A stretch of DNA of 61,988 nucleotides from Pseudomonadota bacterium (GTDB taxonomy: Bacteria; Pseudomonadota; Alphaproteobacteria; SHVP01). The notes under the pieces are model-generated. The model was not told the DNA's origin. It saw only the letters and a program-made list of their open reading frames with translations, and did not search any database. The position numbers were made by a program, and so were the translations under genes. The stretch is taken from NCBI GenBank assembly GCA_027622715.1, contig JAQBYN010000018.1, forward strand, positions 1-61,988. Reading direction: 5' to 3'. This document shows positions 51,680 through 61,457 of the stretch, in pieces (the first letter of the stretch is position 1; each line of letters starts with the position of its first letter).

Positions 51680-53833
51680 ATGATTGATCAAGCCGATTTC
51701 GTTGCCCGGGTTCAGCGTAATGATCCCGACGCTGATCTGAGCCTCGTCGCGCGGGCCTTCGATTTTTCGCATGACGCCCACGGCACCCAGACTCGGGCAA
51801 GCGGCGAACCCTATTTTTCTCACCCGCTCGAAGTCGCCGGCATCGTCACCGATATGCGGCTCGACGCGACCACGGTTGCGACCGCGCTGCTCCACGACAC
51901 GGTCGAGGACACCGTCGCGACCCTCGAGCAAATTGATGACCAGTTCGGGGCCGAAATCGCTCAACTCGTGGACGGCGTTACCAAGCTCACGATGCTGGAG
52001 CACGTGCGGCCGACCCAGCGGTCGCGCGAAGCAGAGAACTTTCGAAAACTGCTTCTCGCGATGTCGAACGACCTGCGCGTCTTGATCGTCAAACTAGCCG
52101 ACCGATTGCACAACATGCGGACCCTTAGTTTCATCGACCAGCCTGACAAGCGCGGCCGGATCGCCGCCGAAACCATGGACATCTACGCTCCCTTGGCCGA
52201 GCGGATCGGCATGCACGCAATCAAGGACGAACTCGAAGATTTAGCGTTCGCCGAGCTCAACTCGGAGGCGCGCAACTCGGTCGTCGGCCGCCTCGACTTT
52301 CTACGCAGCGAGACCGGCGACATCATTGTGCGCATCACCCATGAGCTGGAGCGGACACTCAACGGTGCCGGTCTCAGCGCCACGGTGTTTGGCCGCGAAA
52401 AGAGGCCTTACTCGATTTGGCGCAAGATGGAGCGCAAGAACATTTCGTTCGAGCAACTCGCCGACGTCATGGCCTTCCGAATCCTGGTCGACAGCGACGA
52501 TGATTGCTACCGCGCATTGGGGATCGTTCATCGCCGCTACTCGATGGTCCCGGAGCGCTTCAAGGACTTTATTTCGACGCCCAAACCAAACGGCTACCGG
52601 TCGGTCCACACGACCGTCATTGGTCCCGAGAGGCGGCGGATCGAAATCCAAATCAGAACCCGCGACATGAACGAAGTCGCCGAGCACGGGGTTGCCGCAC
52701 ACTGGCAATACAAGGACGGTGTCAAACTCAAAGAGGGCGCCCAGCAATTCAGCTGGATTCGCCAGTTATTGGAAATGCTTGAACACGGTGGCCAACCAGA
52801 AGAATTCCTCGAGCATACCAAGCTCGAAATGTACCAAGACCAAGTCTTTTGTTTTTCGCCTAAAGGCGATCTGATTGCGCTGCCGCGCGGGGCGACGCCG
52901 GTCGACTTCGCCTACGCGGTGCATTCAGATGTCGGCGACACGTGCGTCGGATCGAAGGTCAACGGACGCATCGCGCCGCTGCGGACCACGCTCGAAAACG
53001 GCGATCAGGTCGAGATCATGCGTTCCTCAGCGCAGACCCCGTCGCCGACGTGGCTCAACTTCGTGGTAACCGGCAAGGCACGATCCGCGATCCGCCGCTT
53101 CGTGCGGGTCCAGCAAGACCAACAGTATGTCGATCTCGGCACGGCGATCCTGCGCCGCGCATTCCAAAAGGCCGGGCACGATCTCAATGACAAGGCGCTG
53201 GAGCGCGCGCTCACCGTCCTCAGCCTGAAGACGCCTAACGAACTCTATGCCCACGTCGGGCAGGGCTTTATGTCCGGCAAAGAAGTGCTCGACGTGGTCT
53301 TTCCGACCGAGGGTGAGCGCCGGATTCCCAATTTTGTTCGGGCGGCAATTCGGCGCGTCCGCGCTGGGCGTGACGTCGAGCAGGCGATCCCGATCAAGGG
53401 GCTGATCCAGGGCGTGGCCGTACACTACGCCGATTGCTGCCATCCCCTGCCGGGCGACCGTATCGTCGGTATCCTGACCGAGGGCAAGGGCGTGCGCATC
53501 CACACAATCGACTGCGAGACCTTGGGCAGTTTTGGCAGTTCGCCAGAGCGCTGGCTCGATGTATCGTGGGACGTCGGGCCGAGTAGCGACGAAGTTCATC
53601 TCGGTCGGATTAAAGTTACTCTGACCAACGAACCGGGCGCGCTCAACGCGTTGACCGGTGTCATCGCCAACAACAACGCCAATATCACTAATCTCAAGGT
53701 AAGCAACAGATCGGATGACTTCTTCGAGTTCTTGGTCGATGTTGAGGTGCGCGACGTGAAACACATGACCGGCATGATCGCTGCGCTGCGCGCAGAAGAG
53801 CGTATTCACAAAGTCGATCGGGTGCGCTCGTGA
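51680..53833 (+). CDS. rsh: Bifunctional (p)ppGpp synthase/hydrolase (RelA/SpoT homologue)
   Basis: 717 residues. HD hydrolase domain with LLHDTVEDT (the HDxxED motif intact), synthetase domain with RPYSIWRKM and YRSVHTTV, and the loop RFKD (RXKD type, found in bifunctional and SpoT-like enzymes, versus EXDD of RelA). Then a TGS domain (VDFAYAVHSDVGD), a conserved-cysteine/helical region (HYADCCHPLPGD) and a C-terminal ACT domain. Makes and degrades the stringent-response alarmone. pyrE begins four bases before its stop. Confidence 0.96.
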   Translation: MIDQADFVARVQRNDPDADLSLVARAFDFSHDAHGTQTRASGEPYFSHPLEVAGIVTDMRLDATTVATALLHDTVEDTVATLEQIDDQFGAEIAQLVDGVTKLTMLEHVRPTQRSREAENFRKLLLAMSNDLRVLIVKLADRLHNMRTLSFIDQPDKRGRIAAETMDIYAPLAERIGMHAIKDELEDLAFAELNSEARNSVVGRLDFLRSETGDIIVRITHELERTLNGAGLSATVFGREKRPYSIWRKMERKNISFEQLADVMAFRILVDSDDDCYRALGIVHRRYSMVPERFKDFISTPKPNGYRSVHTTVIGPERRRIEIQIRTRDMNEVAEHGVAAHWQYKDGVKLKEGAQQFSWIRQLLEMLEHGGQPEEFLEHTKLEMYQDQVFCFSPKGDLIALPRGATPVDFAYAVHSDVGDTCVGSKVNGRIAPLRTTLENGDQVEIMRSSAQTPSPTWLNFVVTGKARSAIRRFVRVQQDQQYVDLGTAILRRAFQKAGHDLNDKALERALTVLSLKTPNELYAHVGQGFMSGKEVLDVVFPTEGERRIPNFVRAAIRRVRAGRDVEQAIPIKGLIQGVAVHYADCCHPLPGDRIVGILTEGKGVRIHTIDCETLGSFGSSPERWLDVSWDVGPSSDEVHLGRIKVTLTNEPGALNALTGVIANNNANITNLKVSNRSDDFFEFLVDVEVRDVKHMTGMIAALRAEERIHKVDRVRS

Positions 53834-54417
53834 CCCACGACGAGGTCTTGCAACACTTCCGTGACGCGGGGGCGCTCCTCGACGGACATTTCTTGCTCAG
53901 TTCCGGTCTCCATAGCCCGGTCTTTTTGCAATGCGCGCGGGTGATGATGGATCCGGCCCGCGGCGCCCTGCTGTGCCGGGCCTTGGCCGACAAGATAACG
54001 GCGCGGCTCGGCGCCGGTGCGATTGATCTGGTGGTTTCGCCGGCGATGGGCGGGGTCGTGGTGGGTTATGAAGTGGCGCGCCAGCTCGGCGCTCCCTCGA
54101 TCTTCACCGAGCGTGTCGACAACGTGTTCACCTTGCGCCGGGGCTTCGAAATACCCGACGGTGCGCGCGTTCTCATGGCCGAAGACATTGTGACGACGGG
54201 CAAAAGTTCTTTGGAATGCATCGACTGCATATCGGCCTTCGGCGGCCGGGTGGTGGCGGCGTCGTGCCTGATCGATCGCAGCGATGGCGCGGTCGATCTC
54301 GGTGTCCCGCTGATATCTCTGACCGGTTACAAAGTCCCGGCGTATGCCGAAAACGATTTGCCACCGTCGCTGGCGGCGACCCCAGCGGTCAAACCCGGCA
54401 GTCGAGGCCTCAAGTAA
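53830..54417 (+). CDS. pyrE: Orotate phosphoribosyltransferase
   Basis: 195 residues from GTG that overlaps the rsh stop. [34 protein letters not shown] and the PRPP-binding loop [13 protein letters not shown] are present. Adds phosphoribose to orotate in pyrimidine synthesis. The overlap with rsh suggests translational coupling. Confidence 0.94.
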   Translation: MTHDEVLQHFRDAGALLDGHFLLSSGLHSPVFLQCARVMMDPARGALLCRALADKITARLGAGAIDLVVSPAMGGVVVGYEVARQLGAPSIFTERVDNVFTLRRGFEIPDGARVLMAEDIVTTGKSSLECIDCISAFGGRVVAASCLIDRSDGAVDLGVPLISLTGYKVPAYAENDLPPSLAATPAVKPGSRGLK

Positions 54418-54420
54418 GTC

Positions 54421-55002
54421 GTGCTGTTCAAACCCCGCACACCGCGCACCATTCTCTACCGCGCCCGCAACATTGTTTGGCCGCGCGCCGGCTGGGGCCG
54501 GACGTTGTCCTATTTGCGGCACCGCGTGGCGCGCCTGCCGGGCTCGCCGGAAAGTATAGCGCTCGGTCTCGCGTGCGGCATTGCGATCTCATTCACACCA
54601 CTGATTGGCTTTCATTTTCTGGTTGCTGCGTTGCTGGCCTGGGCAATGGGCGGCAACTTTCTCGCCTCCGCGCTGGGCACGGCGTTCGGCAACCCCTGGA
54701 CGTTTCCACTGATCTGGCTGTGGATATTCAAGCTCGGGACCTGGATTTTGGGCGCCGAAGCCGATGTCTCAGAGGAGCTCACCCAGGCGACGATCCGCGA
54801 CAATATTTTCGACATCTTCTTGCCGATGCTTGTGGGCGGTATCCCAACCGCGATCGTGGTGTGGTTTGGGTCCTATTATCCGCTGAAGTACGTCATTCGG
54901 TCTTACCGCCGAGCGCGGCGCCACCGGGTCGAACGCATGGTCCGCCAGCGCATGATTCGACGCAAAGGCATGATGGCGGCGGGAAAGGAGCCCGCGCCAT
55001 GA
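54421..55002 (+). CDS. DUF2062 membrane protein
   Basis: 193 residues from GTG. The core [21 protein letters not shown] and [12 protein letters not shown] is diagnostic for DUF2062, with three hydrophobic helices, a basic N-terminus and a basic C-terminus ([19 protein letters not shown]). Function unknown; it often sits next to pdxJ/acpS in alphaproteobacteria. It starts four bases after pyrE and overlaps pdxJ by four. Confidence 0.9.
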   Translation: MLFKPRTPRTILYRARNIVWPRAGWGRTLSYLRHRVARLPGSPESIALGLACGIAISFTPLIGFHFLVAALLAWAMGGNFLASALGTAFGNPWTFPLIWLWIFKLGTWILGAEADVSEELTQATIRDNIFDIFLPMLVGGIPTAIVVWFGSYYPLKYVIRSYRRARRHRVERMVRQRMIRRKGMMAAGKEPAP

Positions 55003-55775
55003 CAACGCGACTGCGGCTTGGCGTGAACATCGATCACGTGGCGACAATTCGCAATGCGCGCGGCGGGCCGCATCCTGACCCGGTCCGTGCGGCGCGCCTC
55101 GCGGCCGAGGCTGGCGCCGATGGCATCACCGCCCACTTGCGCGAAGACCGACGCCATATTTCCGACGGCGATATCGAACGCTTGGGGCAGGAGACCGTGC
55201 TGCCGCTCAATCTAGAAATGGCCGCGACCGCGGAGATGCTCGAGATCGCCCTGCGCCACCGGCCGCATGCGGCGTGTCTGGTGCCCGAGCGCCGCGAAGA
55301 GCGGACGACCGAGGGCGGCCTCGAAGTCCACCGCGCGCAGAACGTTTTGCGCCCCTTTGTTTCGCGCCTCAACGACGCCGGCATCCGGGTTTCGTTGTTT
55401 GTCGCGCCCGATCCGCATCAGCTTGAGGCCGCGGTCCGTATCGGCGCGCCGGTCGTTGAATTGCACACCGGCGCCTATTGCCATGCCGAGGGCGCCGCGC
55501 GCGACGAAGAATTGGCGCGCCTCGTCAAAGGCGCAGCGCTTGCCGCGGAGTTCGGTCTGGAATGCCATGCCGGCCACGGTCTGTCCTATGACACCGTGCC
55601 GCCGATCGCCCAAATCCCCAATGTGGTGGAGCTCAACATCGGGCACTTCCTGATCGGTGAAGCCATTTTCGGCGGCCTCGATTCCGCCATCAAACGGATG
55701 CGCGCGATCATGGACCAGGCGCGGGCGGCAACCGACGGGGGCACCGCGCGCGTGATGGACCAGCCTGCTTCATGA
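54999..55775 (+). CDS. pdxJ: Pyridoxine 5'-phosphate synthase
   Basis: 258 residues; the start at 54999 gives [20 protein letters not shown], the family opening. [19 protein letters not shown], the Glu/His region VELHTGAYC and [13 protein letters not shown] are conserved. Joins 1-deoxyxylulose 5-phosphate and 3-amino-2-oxopropyl phosphate to make vitamin B6. Overlaps DUF2062 and acpS by four bases each. Confidence 0.96.
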   Translation: MTTRLRLGVNIDHVATIRNARGGPHPDPVRAARLAAEAGADGITAHLREDRRHISDGDIERLGQETVLPLNLEMAATAEMLEIALRHRPHAACLVPERREERTTEGGLEVHRAQNVLRPFVSRLNDAGIRVSLFVAPDPHQLEAAVRIGAPVVELHTGAYCHAEGAARDEELARLVKGAALAAEFGLECHAGHGLSYDTVPPIAQIPNVVELNIGHFLIGEAIFGGLDSAIKRMRAIMDQARAATDGGTARVMDQPAS

Positions 55776-56185
55776 TTATCGGTCTGGGCAGTGACTTGAT
55801 CGACATTCGCCGCGTTGAAAAGACGCTGGAGCGGTTCGGCGAGCGTTTCATTGCCCGCTGCTTTACCCCAGTAGAACAACGAAAGTCCGACCGCCGAACC
55901 AACCGTGCCGCCTCTTACGCAAAACGCTTTGCCGCCAAAGAGGCCTGCTCCAAGGCGCTCGGCACGGGATTTCGCCGCGGCGTTTTCTGGCGCGATCTCG
56001 GGGTCGTGAATTTGCCGTCGGGCAAACCGACCATGGAACTGACCGGTGGGGCGTTGAAACGCTTGCACGAGTTGCTACCGGCGGGCATGAAAGCGCAGAT
56101 TGATCTCACCATCACCGACGATCACCCGCTGGCCCAGGCCATTGTGGTGATTTCCGCCGTGCCGCCCGGCGCGGCGTCTGTCTGA
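55772..56185 (+). CDS. acpS: Holo-[acyl-carrier-protein] synthase
   Basis: 137 residues: [18 protein letters not shown] with the Mg-binding Asp, [15 protein letters not shown] with the second acidic ligand, and a C-terminal SITDDH-like [12 protein letters not shown]. Transfers 4'-phosphopantetheine from CoA to ACP. Its ATG overlaps the pdxJ stop. Confidence 0.95.
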   Translation: MIIGLGSDLIDIRRVEKTLERFGERFIARCFTPVEQRKSDRRTNRAASYAKRFAAKEACSKALGTGFRRGVFWRDLGVVNLPSGKPTMELTGGALKRLHELLPAGMKAQIDLTITDDHPLAQAIVVISAVPPGAASV

Positions 56186-56204
56186 CCTTTAGAGGATTTC
56201 CGTC

Positions 56205-56978
56205 TTGGCGAATGCGCGTGCTACCCGCAAGGGCAAGGGAGGAGTTGGCGAGACGGTCCGCACCTTAGTCTATGCGGTCCTGATCGCGGTGGTCATTCGC
56301 ACCGTCGCGTTCGAGCCGTTTAACATCCCGTCCGGTTCGATGGAACCAACGTTGCTGGTTGGCGACTACCTGTTCGTGTCCAAGTTTTCCTACGGCTATA
56401 GCCGCTATTCCTTGCCGTTCGGCCCCGACTTGTTTTCCGGTCGGCTTTTCCGCCAGACGCCAGAGCGTGGCGATGTCGCCGTGTTCAAGTTGCCCAGCGA
56501 TCCCTCGACCGATTTTATTAAACGCGTGATTGGCCTGCCGGGCGACCGCATTCAAATGATCGAAAGCGTCCTCCACATCAACGGCGCCCCTGTGGAACGC
56601 GAACTCATCGACGATTTTATCGTCACGCACCGCAATGGCGTGGCGCTGCGCGTGCCGCAGCGCGTCCCACAATATATTGAAACCCTGCCCAACGGGCGGC
56701 GCTACCGCACGCTCGATCAGGGGCCGAATGAACCCCTCGACAACACCGCGGTATTCCAGATCCGCCAGGGCTTCTACTTTATGATGGGCGATAATCGCGA
56801 CAACTCGCAAGACAGCCGTGTCACCTTTGCCGTCGGCCAGGTGCCCGAGCAAAACCTCGTCGGCCGCGCCGAGGTCATGTTCTTCTCGACCAACGGCACC
56901 GGCCATTTCTGGGAGTTCTGGAAGTGGCCCACTGCCATTCGTTGGCGCCGCCTGTTCAAGACCGTCCAGGAATTCTGA
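56205..56978 (+). CDS. lepB: Signal peptidase I
   Basis: 257 residues from TTG. One membrane helix near the N-terminus (TLVYAVLIAVVIRTVAFEPF), catalytic Ser in IPSGSMEPTLLVGDY, catalytic Lys in FIKRVIGLPGD, and MMGDNRDNSQDSR (box E). Cleaves Sec/Tat signal peptides at the outer face of the inner membrane. It lies 19 bases after acpS and seven before rnc. Confidence 0.95.
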   Translation: MANARATRKGKGGVGETVRTLVYAVLIAVVIRTVAFEPFNIPSGSMEPTLLVGDYLFVSKFSYGYSRYSLPFGPDLFSGRLFRQTPERGDVAVFKLPSDPSTDFIKRVIGLPGDRIQMIESVLHINGAPVERELIDDFIVTHRNGVALRVPQRVPQYIETLPNGRRYRTLDQGPNEPLDNTAVFQIRQGFYFMMGDNRDNSQDSRVTFAVGQVPEQNLVGRAEVMFFSTNGTGHFWEFWKWPTAIRWRRLFKTVQEF

Positions 56979-56984
56979 GCGCGC

Positions 56985-57704
56985 ATGCCACCGCGCACCG
57001 AAGAAGAGTTCTGTGCGCTAATCGGTTATCGCTTTCGCGATCCCGCGTTGCTTACCGAAGCGTTGACCCATTCCAGTCTGGACGGCGGCCGCCCGAAAAC
57101 GCACGGGCCCGACAACGACCGGCTCGAGTTCCTCGGCGACCGCGTGCTGGGTCTCGTCATCGCGGCACATCTGGTGGCGACCTTCGAGGATGCCGATGCC
57201 GGTGGCTTGGCGCGCCGTTACAACAGCTTGGTGCGCCGCGAGACCCTGGCCAAAGTCGCCCGCAGCCTTGAAATGGGCGACTTCCTGCGCATGTCCAAAG
57301 CCGAACAAGACTCCGGCGGGCGCAACAAATCGGCCATGCTCGCCGATACCGCCGAGGCGGGCATCGCCGCCCTATTCCTCGACGGCGGGTTTGAGGCGGC
57401 GTCGGCCTTCATTCACCGCCACTGGGACCCGTTGGTCGAACGCGAGGGCCATGCCCGCCGCGATGCCAAGACCGCGCTGCAAGAATGGGCGCACGCCGCC
57501 GGTTTGCACCCGCCGATGTACGAAGAAGTAGAACGCTCAGGCCCCGCGCACGACCCGCATTTCGTGATCGCCGCGTCGCTCGAGGGCATCGCGCCGGTCC
57601 CCGGCGAAGGCAGCTCAAAGCGCCGCGCCCAACAAGCCGCCGCCGCGGCGCTCCTTGAGGCCGTAACCAAGGACGATGCGGCGAGCAAGGACGCCAAAGA
57701 ATGA
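56985..57704 (+). CDS. rnc: Ribonuclease III
   Basis: 239 residues: the nuclease signature reads NDRLEFLGDRVLGLVIA (Arg where most have Ser after GD), acidic metal ligands in ADTAEAGIAALFLDGG, then a C-terminal dsRNA-binding domain (TALQEWAHAAG, then GSSKRRAQQAAAAALLE). Cleaves double-stranded RNA in rRNA and mRNA processing. era follows after 208 bp, which include a hairpin repeat. Confidence 0.95.
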   Translation: MPPRTEEEFCALIGYRFRDPALLTEALTHSSLDGGRPKTHGPDNDRLEFLGDRVLGLVIAAHLVATFEDADAGGLARRYNSLVRRETLAKVARSLEMGDFLRMSKAEQDSGGRNKSAMLADTAEAGIAALFLDGGFEAASAFIHRHWDPLVEREGHARRDAKTALQEWAHAAGLHPPMYEEVERSGPAHDPHFVIAASLEGIAPVPGEGSSKRRAQQAAAAALLEAVTKDDAASKDAKE

Positions 57705-57785
57705 CGCCCACCATGCCAGCCAGCGGCGCCTGCCCGACCACGAACGGCGCCCCAGTATTGACCACAACCGGCGCTCAAAGAATCT

Positions 57786-57820
57786 CCTCCCCCTGCCTGC
57801 AGGGGGAGGGCAGGGAGGGG
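57786..57820. repeat. Dispersed hairpin repeat between rnc and era
   Basis: Inverted arms CCTCCCCCT (57786-57794) and AGGGGGAGG (57801-57809) with a 6-nt loop, then GCAGGGAGGGG. The same GGGGGAGGGCAGGGAGGGG tail ends the window, so this is a dispersed genomic repeat. The rest of the rnc-era gap (57705-57912) shows no gene. Confidence 0.8.
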
Positions 57821-57912
57821 GTCGCACCCCGACATACCCGGGATGAAACCAACCGCCTGCACACCCCCACCGTCACCAACCTGAAAGACGAACAAATGGA
57901 CTTGACGCGCCG

Positions 57913-58830
57913 ATGAGCGAACCCGAACCACGCTGCGGCTTTTTCGCCATCATCGGCGCGCCCAACGCGGGCAAGTCGACGCTGCTCAACCGCGTCGTCG
58001 GCGCCAAGATCGCGATCGTCACCCCCAAGGTGCAGACCACCCGCAACCGCATCATCGGCATCGCGCTGCACGGCGCGGCGCAGCTCGTCTTCATCGACAC
58101 CCCCGGCATCTTCGCCCCGACCCGGCGCTTGGAGCGCGCGATGGTCGAGGCCGCCTGGGGCGGTGTCGCCGATACCGACGGGATCGTGCTGTTGATCGAC
58201 GCCCACGCCGCGCGTAACGGCGTCCCCGACAAAGATGCCCAAGCCATCGTCGCCAAGCTCAAACAACAAAATCGCCGCGCCGTGGTCATCCTCAACAAGA
58301 TCGACGCGGTCGACCGCGCCATGCTGCTCAACCTCGCCGCTTGGATCGATGCGCAAGGAATCGCCGATTCGGTATTCATGATTTCCGCGCTCAACGGCGA
58401 CGGCGTCAATGATCTGCTCGACGACCTCGCCGCGCACGCGCCGCAAGGCCCGTGGCACTACCCCGAAGACCAACTCTCCGAGGTCCCACTGCGCCAACTC
58501 GCCTCCGAAATCACCCGCGAAAAACTGTTCCTCGGCCTGCGCCAGGAACTGCCCTACGCGCTCACGGTCGAAACCGAAACCTGGGAAGAACGCAACGACG
58601 GCTCGGTCAAGATCGACCAAGTCATCTACGTGCGCCGCGATTCGCAAAAGAAAATCGTGTTGGGCAAAGGCGGCCAGCAAATCAAAAAAGTCGGCGCCGA
58701 AGCCCGCGCCGACCTCGAAACCATCCTGGCCCGCCGCGTCCACCTCTTCCTCTTCGTCAAAGTCCGCGACAACTGGGTCGACGACCCCGAACGCTACCGC
58801 GCCATGGGCCTAGATTTCCCCAAGGGGTAG
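57913..58830 (+). CDS. era: GTPase Era
   Basis: 305 residues. G1 GAPNAGKST, G2 region TRNRIIGI, G3 DTPG, G4 NKID and G5 SALNGDG; the C-terminal KH domain has the signature IVLGKGGQQIKKVG. Assembles the 30S subunit by binding the 3' end of 16S rRNA. Its 3' side is followed by an intergenic repeat array rather than recO. Confidence 0.96.
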   Translation: MSEPEPRCGFFAIIGAPNAGKSTLLNRVVGAKIAIVTPKVQTTRNRIIGIALHGAAQLVFIDTPGIFAPTRRLERAMVEAAWGGVADTDGIVLLIDAHAARNGVPDKDAQAIVAKLKQQNRRAVVILNKIDAVDRAMLLNLAAWIDAQGIADSVFMISALNGDGVNDLLDDLAAHAPQGPWHYPEDQLSEVPLRQLASEITREKLFLGLRQELPYALTVETETWEERNDGSVKIDQVIYVRRDSQKKIVLGKGGQQIKKVGAEARADLETILARRVHLFLFVKVRDNWVDDPERYRAMGLDFPKG

Positions 58831-58864
58831 GGCACGGCCCCCTCGGCGCCTCACAACCACCCCC

Positions 58865-59022
58865 GTCATCCTGAGGAGCGCCCAACGGGCGCGTCTCGAA
58901 GGGCGCCGCGCCGCACAGCCACCCCCGTCATCCTGAGGAGCGCCCAAAGCGCGCGTCTCGAAGGGCCAAACAAACACAACCCGCTCATCCTGAGGAGCGC
59001 CCATAGGGCGCGTCCCGAAGGA
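58865..59022. repeat. Array of three 39-nt hairpin repeats after era
   Basis: Copies at 58865-58903, 58927-58965 and 58984-59022, each with TCATCCTGAGGAGCGCCC, a 3-nt loop, a GGGCGC-like arm, and TCTCGAAGG or TCCCGAAGG. Copies differ mainly in the loop (AAC, AAA, ATA). Spacing is 62 and 57 bases. This looks like an alphaproteobacterial REP-type intergenic element; it could also end the era transcript. The rest of 58831-59079 holds no gene. Confidence 0.85.
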
Positions 59023-59079
59023 CGGCTATAGCCAACCCCCCTCCACCCGCTAAACTCCCGGTTGCAAAGGGGTTATTGC

Positions 59080-61059
59080 ATGCTGTTCAGCGTTTCACCC
59101 ATATCGATTGCTGGTGCATCGCCGAGCTTGGCGTCGGGATCGGTGGTCCAGATCAACATCGGTGGCAAGGCCATGCCGCCCAGGGTCGAACTGAGTCCAG
59201 GGTACAACCCGGACCCGCTCGAAGTCGGTCATCGAAGCCTCGCCGCCATGTTGCATTGGCGAAATCTCGGTGGCGCGTTCCGAGGGCGCGCCGCCGCGCT
59301 GAACGCGCTCAAAGAATGGGCCGAGGGTGATGAACTCGCCAAGGTCAAAGTGATCAGCGGCGAAGGCGGCATTGGCAAGACCGCGCTCGCCGCGAGATTG
59401 GCCAGCGAACTGCGGCAAAACAAATGGTCGGCAGGCATGGCCGCACCGCTAGCCTCGGCGGCGTCATACGAGTCGGGCAAAAGCGGGACGCTGCTAATTC
59501 TGGACTATCCCGAACAGAACATTCCCCTCGTAACTTCCTTCCTCCAAGTACTGGTGGAGGAACGGGGGAAACAGACCTTCAAAAAACTCAGACGTTTCCG
59601 GGTTCTGCTCCTGTCGCGCGACCCGCTGGAGGCTTGGCTGGACCGGACTGGGCTTGAGAAAACAGGCCTCTTCGATCCCACGCCATTGCCATGGGATAAC
59701 GGCCCGGCCGATGCCTATGACATGTTTGACGCGCTGCTCGCGGAGGCCAACCGCGTGATCGGTGTCAGCGCACCGCAAGTCGATCAGAAGATTTTTCGCG
59801 CATGGCTGGATTCGGGCGCTGCCGAGAACCGGCGCCCCCTCTATATCGCGGCCGCTGCGGTCCATCACGCCGACCATTGGAAAAGAACAGCCGGACAAAG
59901 CCCAACTTTTGGTTTCCGCGGCCGCGAGATCATGATCGCGCTGGCGGATCGCGAAGTGCAAAAACTGCGTGACATCAGTGAAAGCGCAACCGTCGGCCTT
60001 GACCCGTGGGCTCTCCCACTGCTCAGTGCCTACGCCGCAATGTCGGGCGGCCTCGTGTTCGAACAATTGCAGGCGATCCACGAATCGGACGAACCGCCCG
60101 CGGTGCTGTCCGCAGCCGAGCTTGCGCCGAAACTCGATAACGCGGGTCTTTGGACGCGCCACAAGGAGAAGCCGGGCGAGCCCCATCGCGTCCCGCCGCC
60201 GGAACCCGATGTGCTGGCCGCCGCCCTAGTGGTGCATGTCCTGCGCCAATACGAAAAGTTCTCGCCACCGGCTGAAATCATGTGGCAGGCGATCAATCTG
60301 GCGACCGAGGAGTTTCCTCTCGCGAACCTCGAGCGCCTGATGCACGACGCCGAAACCGATCTGGCCATGGGCGAGGAGGGCGGCGGCGTGCCGAGTGTGT
60401 GGCTGGAGGGTTTCGTCGACCGGGCGATTGCTGCCGCCACACCGCGCGCACGGGAACTTCTTGAACGGCTCGACACGCTGTCGCAACGCTTGCCGACACG
60501 CGGATTCATGCGCGCGTTAATCGCGGCGCGGCGATTCCTGGCCGACACCGAGGGGGACCCCGCCAAGAAGGCATCGTTCCTGAACAACCTGTCCAATGAC
60601 CTATCCGCCGCGGGCCGCAACCCCGAGGCGCTGGCGGCGGTCGAGGAGGCGGTGAAAATCCGCCGTGATCTGGCGGCGGCGAACCCGGCGCGCTACGCCC
60701 CCGATCTGGCGAGCAGCCTGAACAACCTGTCGAACCGCCTATCCGCCGCGGGCGGCAATCCCGAGGCGCTGGCGGCGGTCGAGGAGGCGGTGAAGGTCTA
60801 CCGTGATCTGGCGGCGGCGAACCCGGCGCGCTACGCCCCCGATCTGGCGAGCAGCCTGGGGGCACGGGGAAAGATTCTCCAAACCTTGGACCGACTCGGC
60901 GCCGCCGCTGCGTCGTTTGAGGAGGGCGCCGCGCAGGTTCGGCCCATCGCGGCGCAGAACCCCGACGCGCCCCCCGCACGTGTGTTGCGGGCGCTCGAAG
61001 CCGACGCGGCGCAGACGCGCCAACTGATCGCAGACAAGACCGCGCCGGACCCGGCCTAG
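59080..61059 (+). CDS. STAND-type P-loop NTPase with C-terminal TPR-like repeats
   Basis: 659 residues; ATG 59080 follows AAGGGG (a TTG at 59062 would add six residues). The N-terminal 90 residues are unrecognised (VVQINIGGKA segment). Walker A GEGGIGKT is at 94-101 with Lys100, Walker B LLILDYPEQ at Asp142, and a later RVLLLSRDP may be the STAND sensor arginine. A helical region runs to about 500, then two near-identical 46-residue TPR-like repeats (NNLSN to LASSL, 502-593) and a degenerate third. Such proteins act as ligand-triggered switches, including in anti-phage defence. No obvious effector (nuclease, TIR, protease) domain is seen. It stands alone after the era repeats and is followed by a convergent toxin-antitoxin pair. 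Confidence 0.78.
   Translation: MLFSVSPISIAGASPSLASGSVVQINIGGKAMPPRVELSPGYNPDPLEVGHRSLAAMLHWRNLGGAFRGRAAALNALKEWAEGDELAKVKVISGEGGIGKTALAARLASELRQNKWSAGMAAPLASAASYESGKSGTLLILDYPEQNIPLVTSFLQVLVEERGKQTFKKLRRFRVLLLSRDPLEAWLDRTGLEKTGLFDPTPLPWDNGPADAYDMFDALLAEANRVIGVSAPQVDQKIFRAWLDSGAAENRRPLYIAAAAVHHADHWKRTAGQSPTFGFRGREIMIALADREVQKLRDISESATVGLDPWALPLLSAYAAMSGGLVFEQLQAIHESDEPPAVLSAAELAPKLDNAGLWTRHKEKPGEPHRVPPPEPDVLAAALVVHVLRQYEKFSPPAEIMWQAINLATEEFPLANLERLMHDAETDLAMGEEGGGVPSVWLEGFVDRAIAAATPRARELLERLDTLSQRLPTRGFMRALIAARRFLADTEGDPAKKASFLNNLSNDLSAAGRNPEALAAVEEAVKIRRDLAAANPARYAPDLASSLNNLSNRLSAAGGNPEALAAVEEAVKVYRDLAAANPARYAPDLASSLGARGKILQTLDRLGAAAASFEEGAAQVRPIAAQNPDAPPARVLRALEADAAQTRQLIADKTAPDPA
60583..60858. 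repeat. Two 138-bp direct repeats coding TPR-like units
   Basis: Copies 60583-60720 and 60721-60858 match at 128 of 138 positions by eye, with the last 58 bases identical. This suggests recent duplication or gene conversion and a copy number that may vary among strains or collapse in assembly. Confidence 0.92.
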
Positions 61060-61064
61060 CGCCT

Positions 61065-61457
61065 CTACGCGAACGACTCCCCCGTCAAATCCGCCAGCTC
61101 AATCTCCAACACCCCGGCAATCGCCCGTAGCACGCGCAGCGTACCCGTGCGCTTCCCGGTCTCGATCTGTGACAGATAGCCCGCGCTGATCCCCGCCGCC
61201 GTCGCCAGCTCGGCGGCGGACATGGCGCGCCAGGCGCGCCAGGCGCGCACCAGCGGCTGGCCGTCCAGCGCGGCTTCTACGGCGGCGAAGGGAATCGCCT
61301 GTTCGCGTGTTTGTTTCATACGCCGCTCCACGGCGCGCAATTGCGCGCGGTCCTCGCGGTCGGCGGCGCGGACCAGTGCCTCGTATTCGGTGCGCGGCAG
61401 CACCGCGAGTTGGCCGCCCTTGGGCGCGCGGATGAACTGAACTTTCGACATACTCAT
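61065..61457 (-). CDS. XRE-family antitoxin (HTH) of a toxin-antitoxin pair
   Basis: 130 residues. The N-terminal part has a beta/helical segment (KVQFIRAPKGGQLAVLPRTEYEALV). The C-terminal HTH_3 domain reads MSAAELATAAGISAGYLSQIE, followed by IELADLTGE. ATG 61457 overlaps the toxin stop by four bases. Toxin-first order and the HTH antitoxin match HigBA-type modules. Likely also represses the module's promoter. Confidence 0.88.
   Translation of the reverse strand: MSMSKVQFIRAPKGGQLAVLPRTEYEALVRAADREDRAQLRAVERRMKQTREQAIPFAAVEAALDGQPLVRAWRAWRAMSAAELATAAGISAGYLSQIETGKRTGTLRVLRAIAGVLEIELADLTGESFA

Noticed and set aside
57701-57916. 71-residue reading frame between rnc and era
   Set aside because: Its middle is the translated C-rich hairpin repeat, it has no ribosome site, and its composition is not protein-like.
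58865-59022. CRISPR array
   Set aside because: Only three units, repeats carry strong internal hairpins, spacers are short and unequal, no cas genes; better explained as REP-like repeats.
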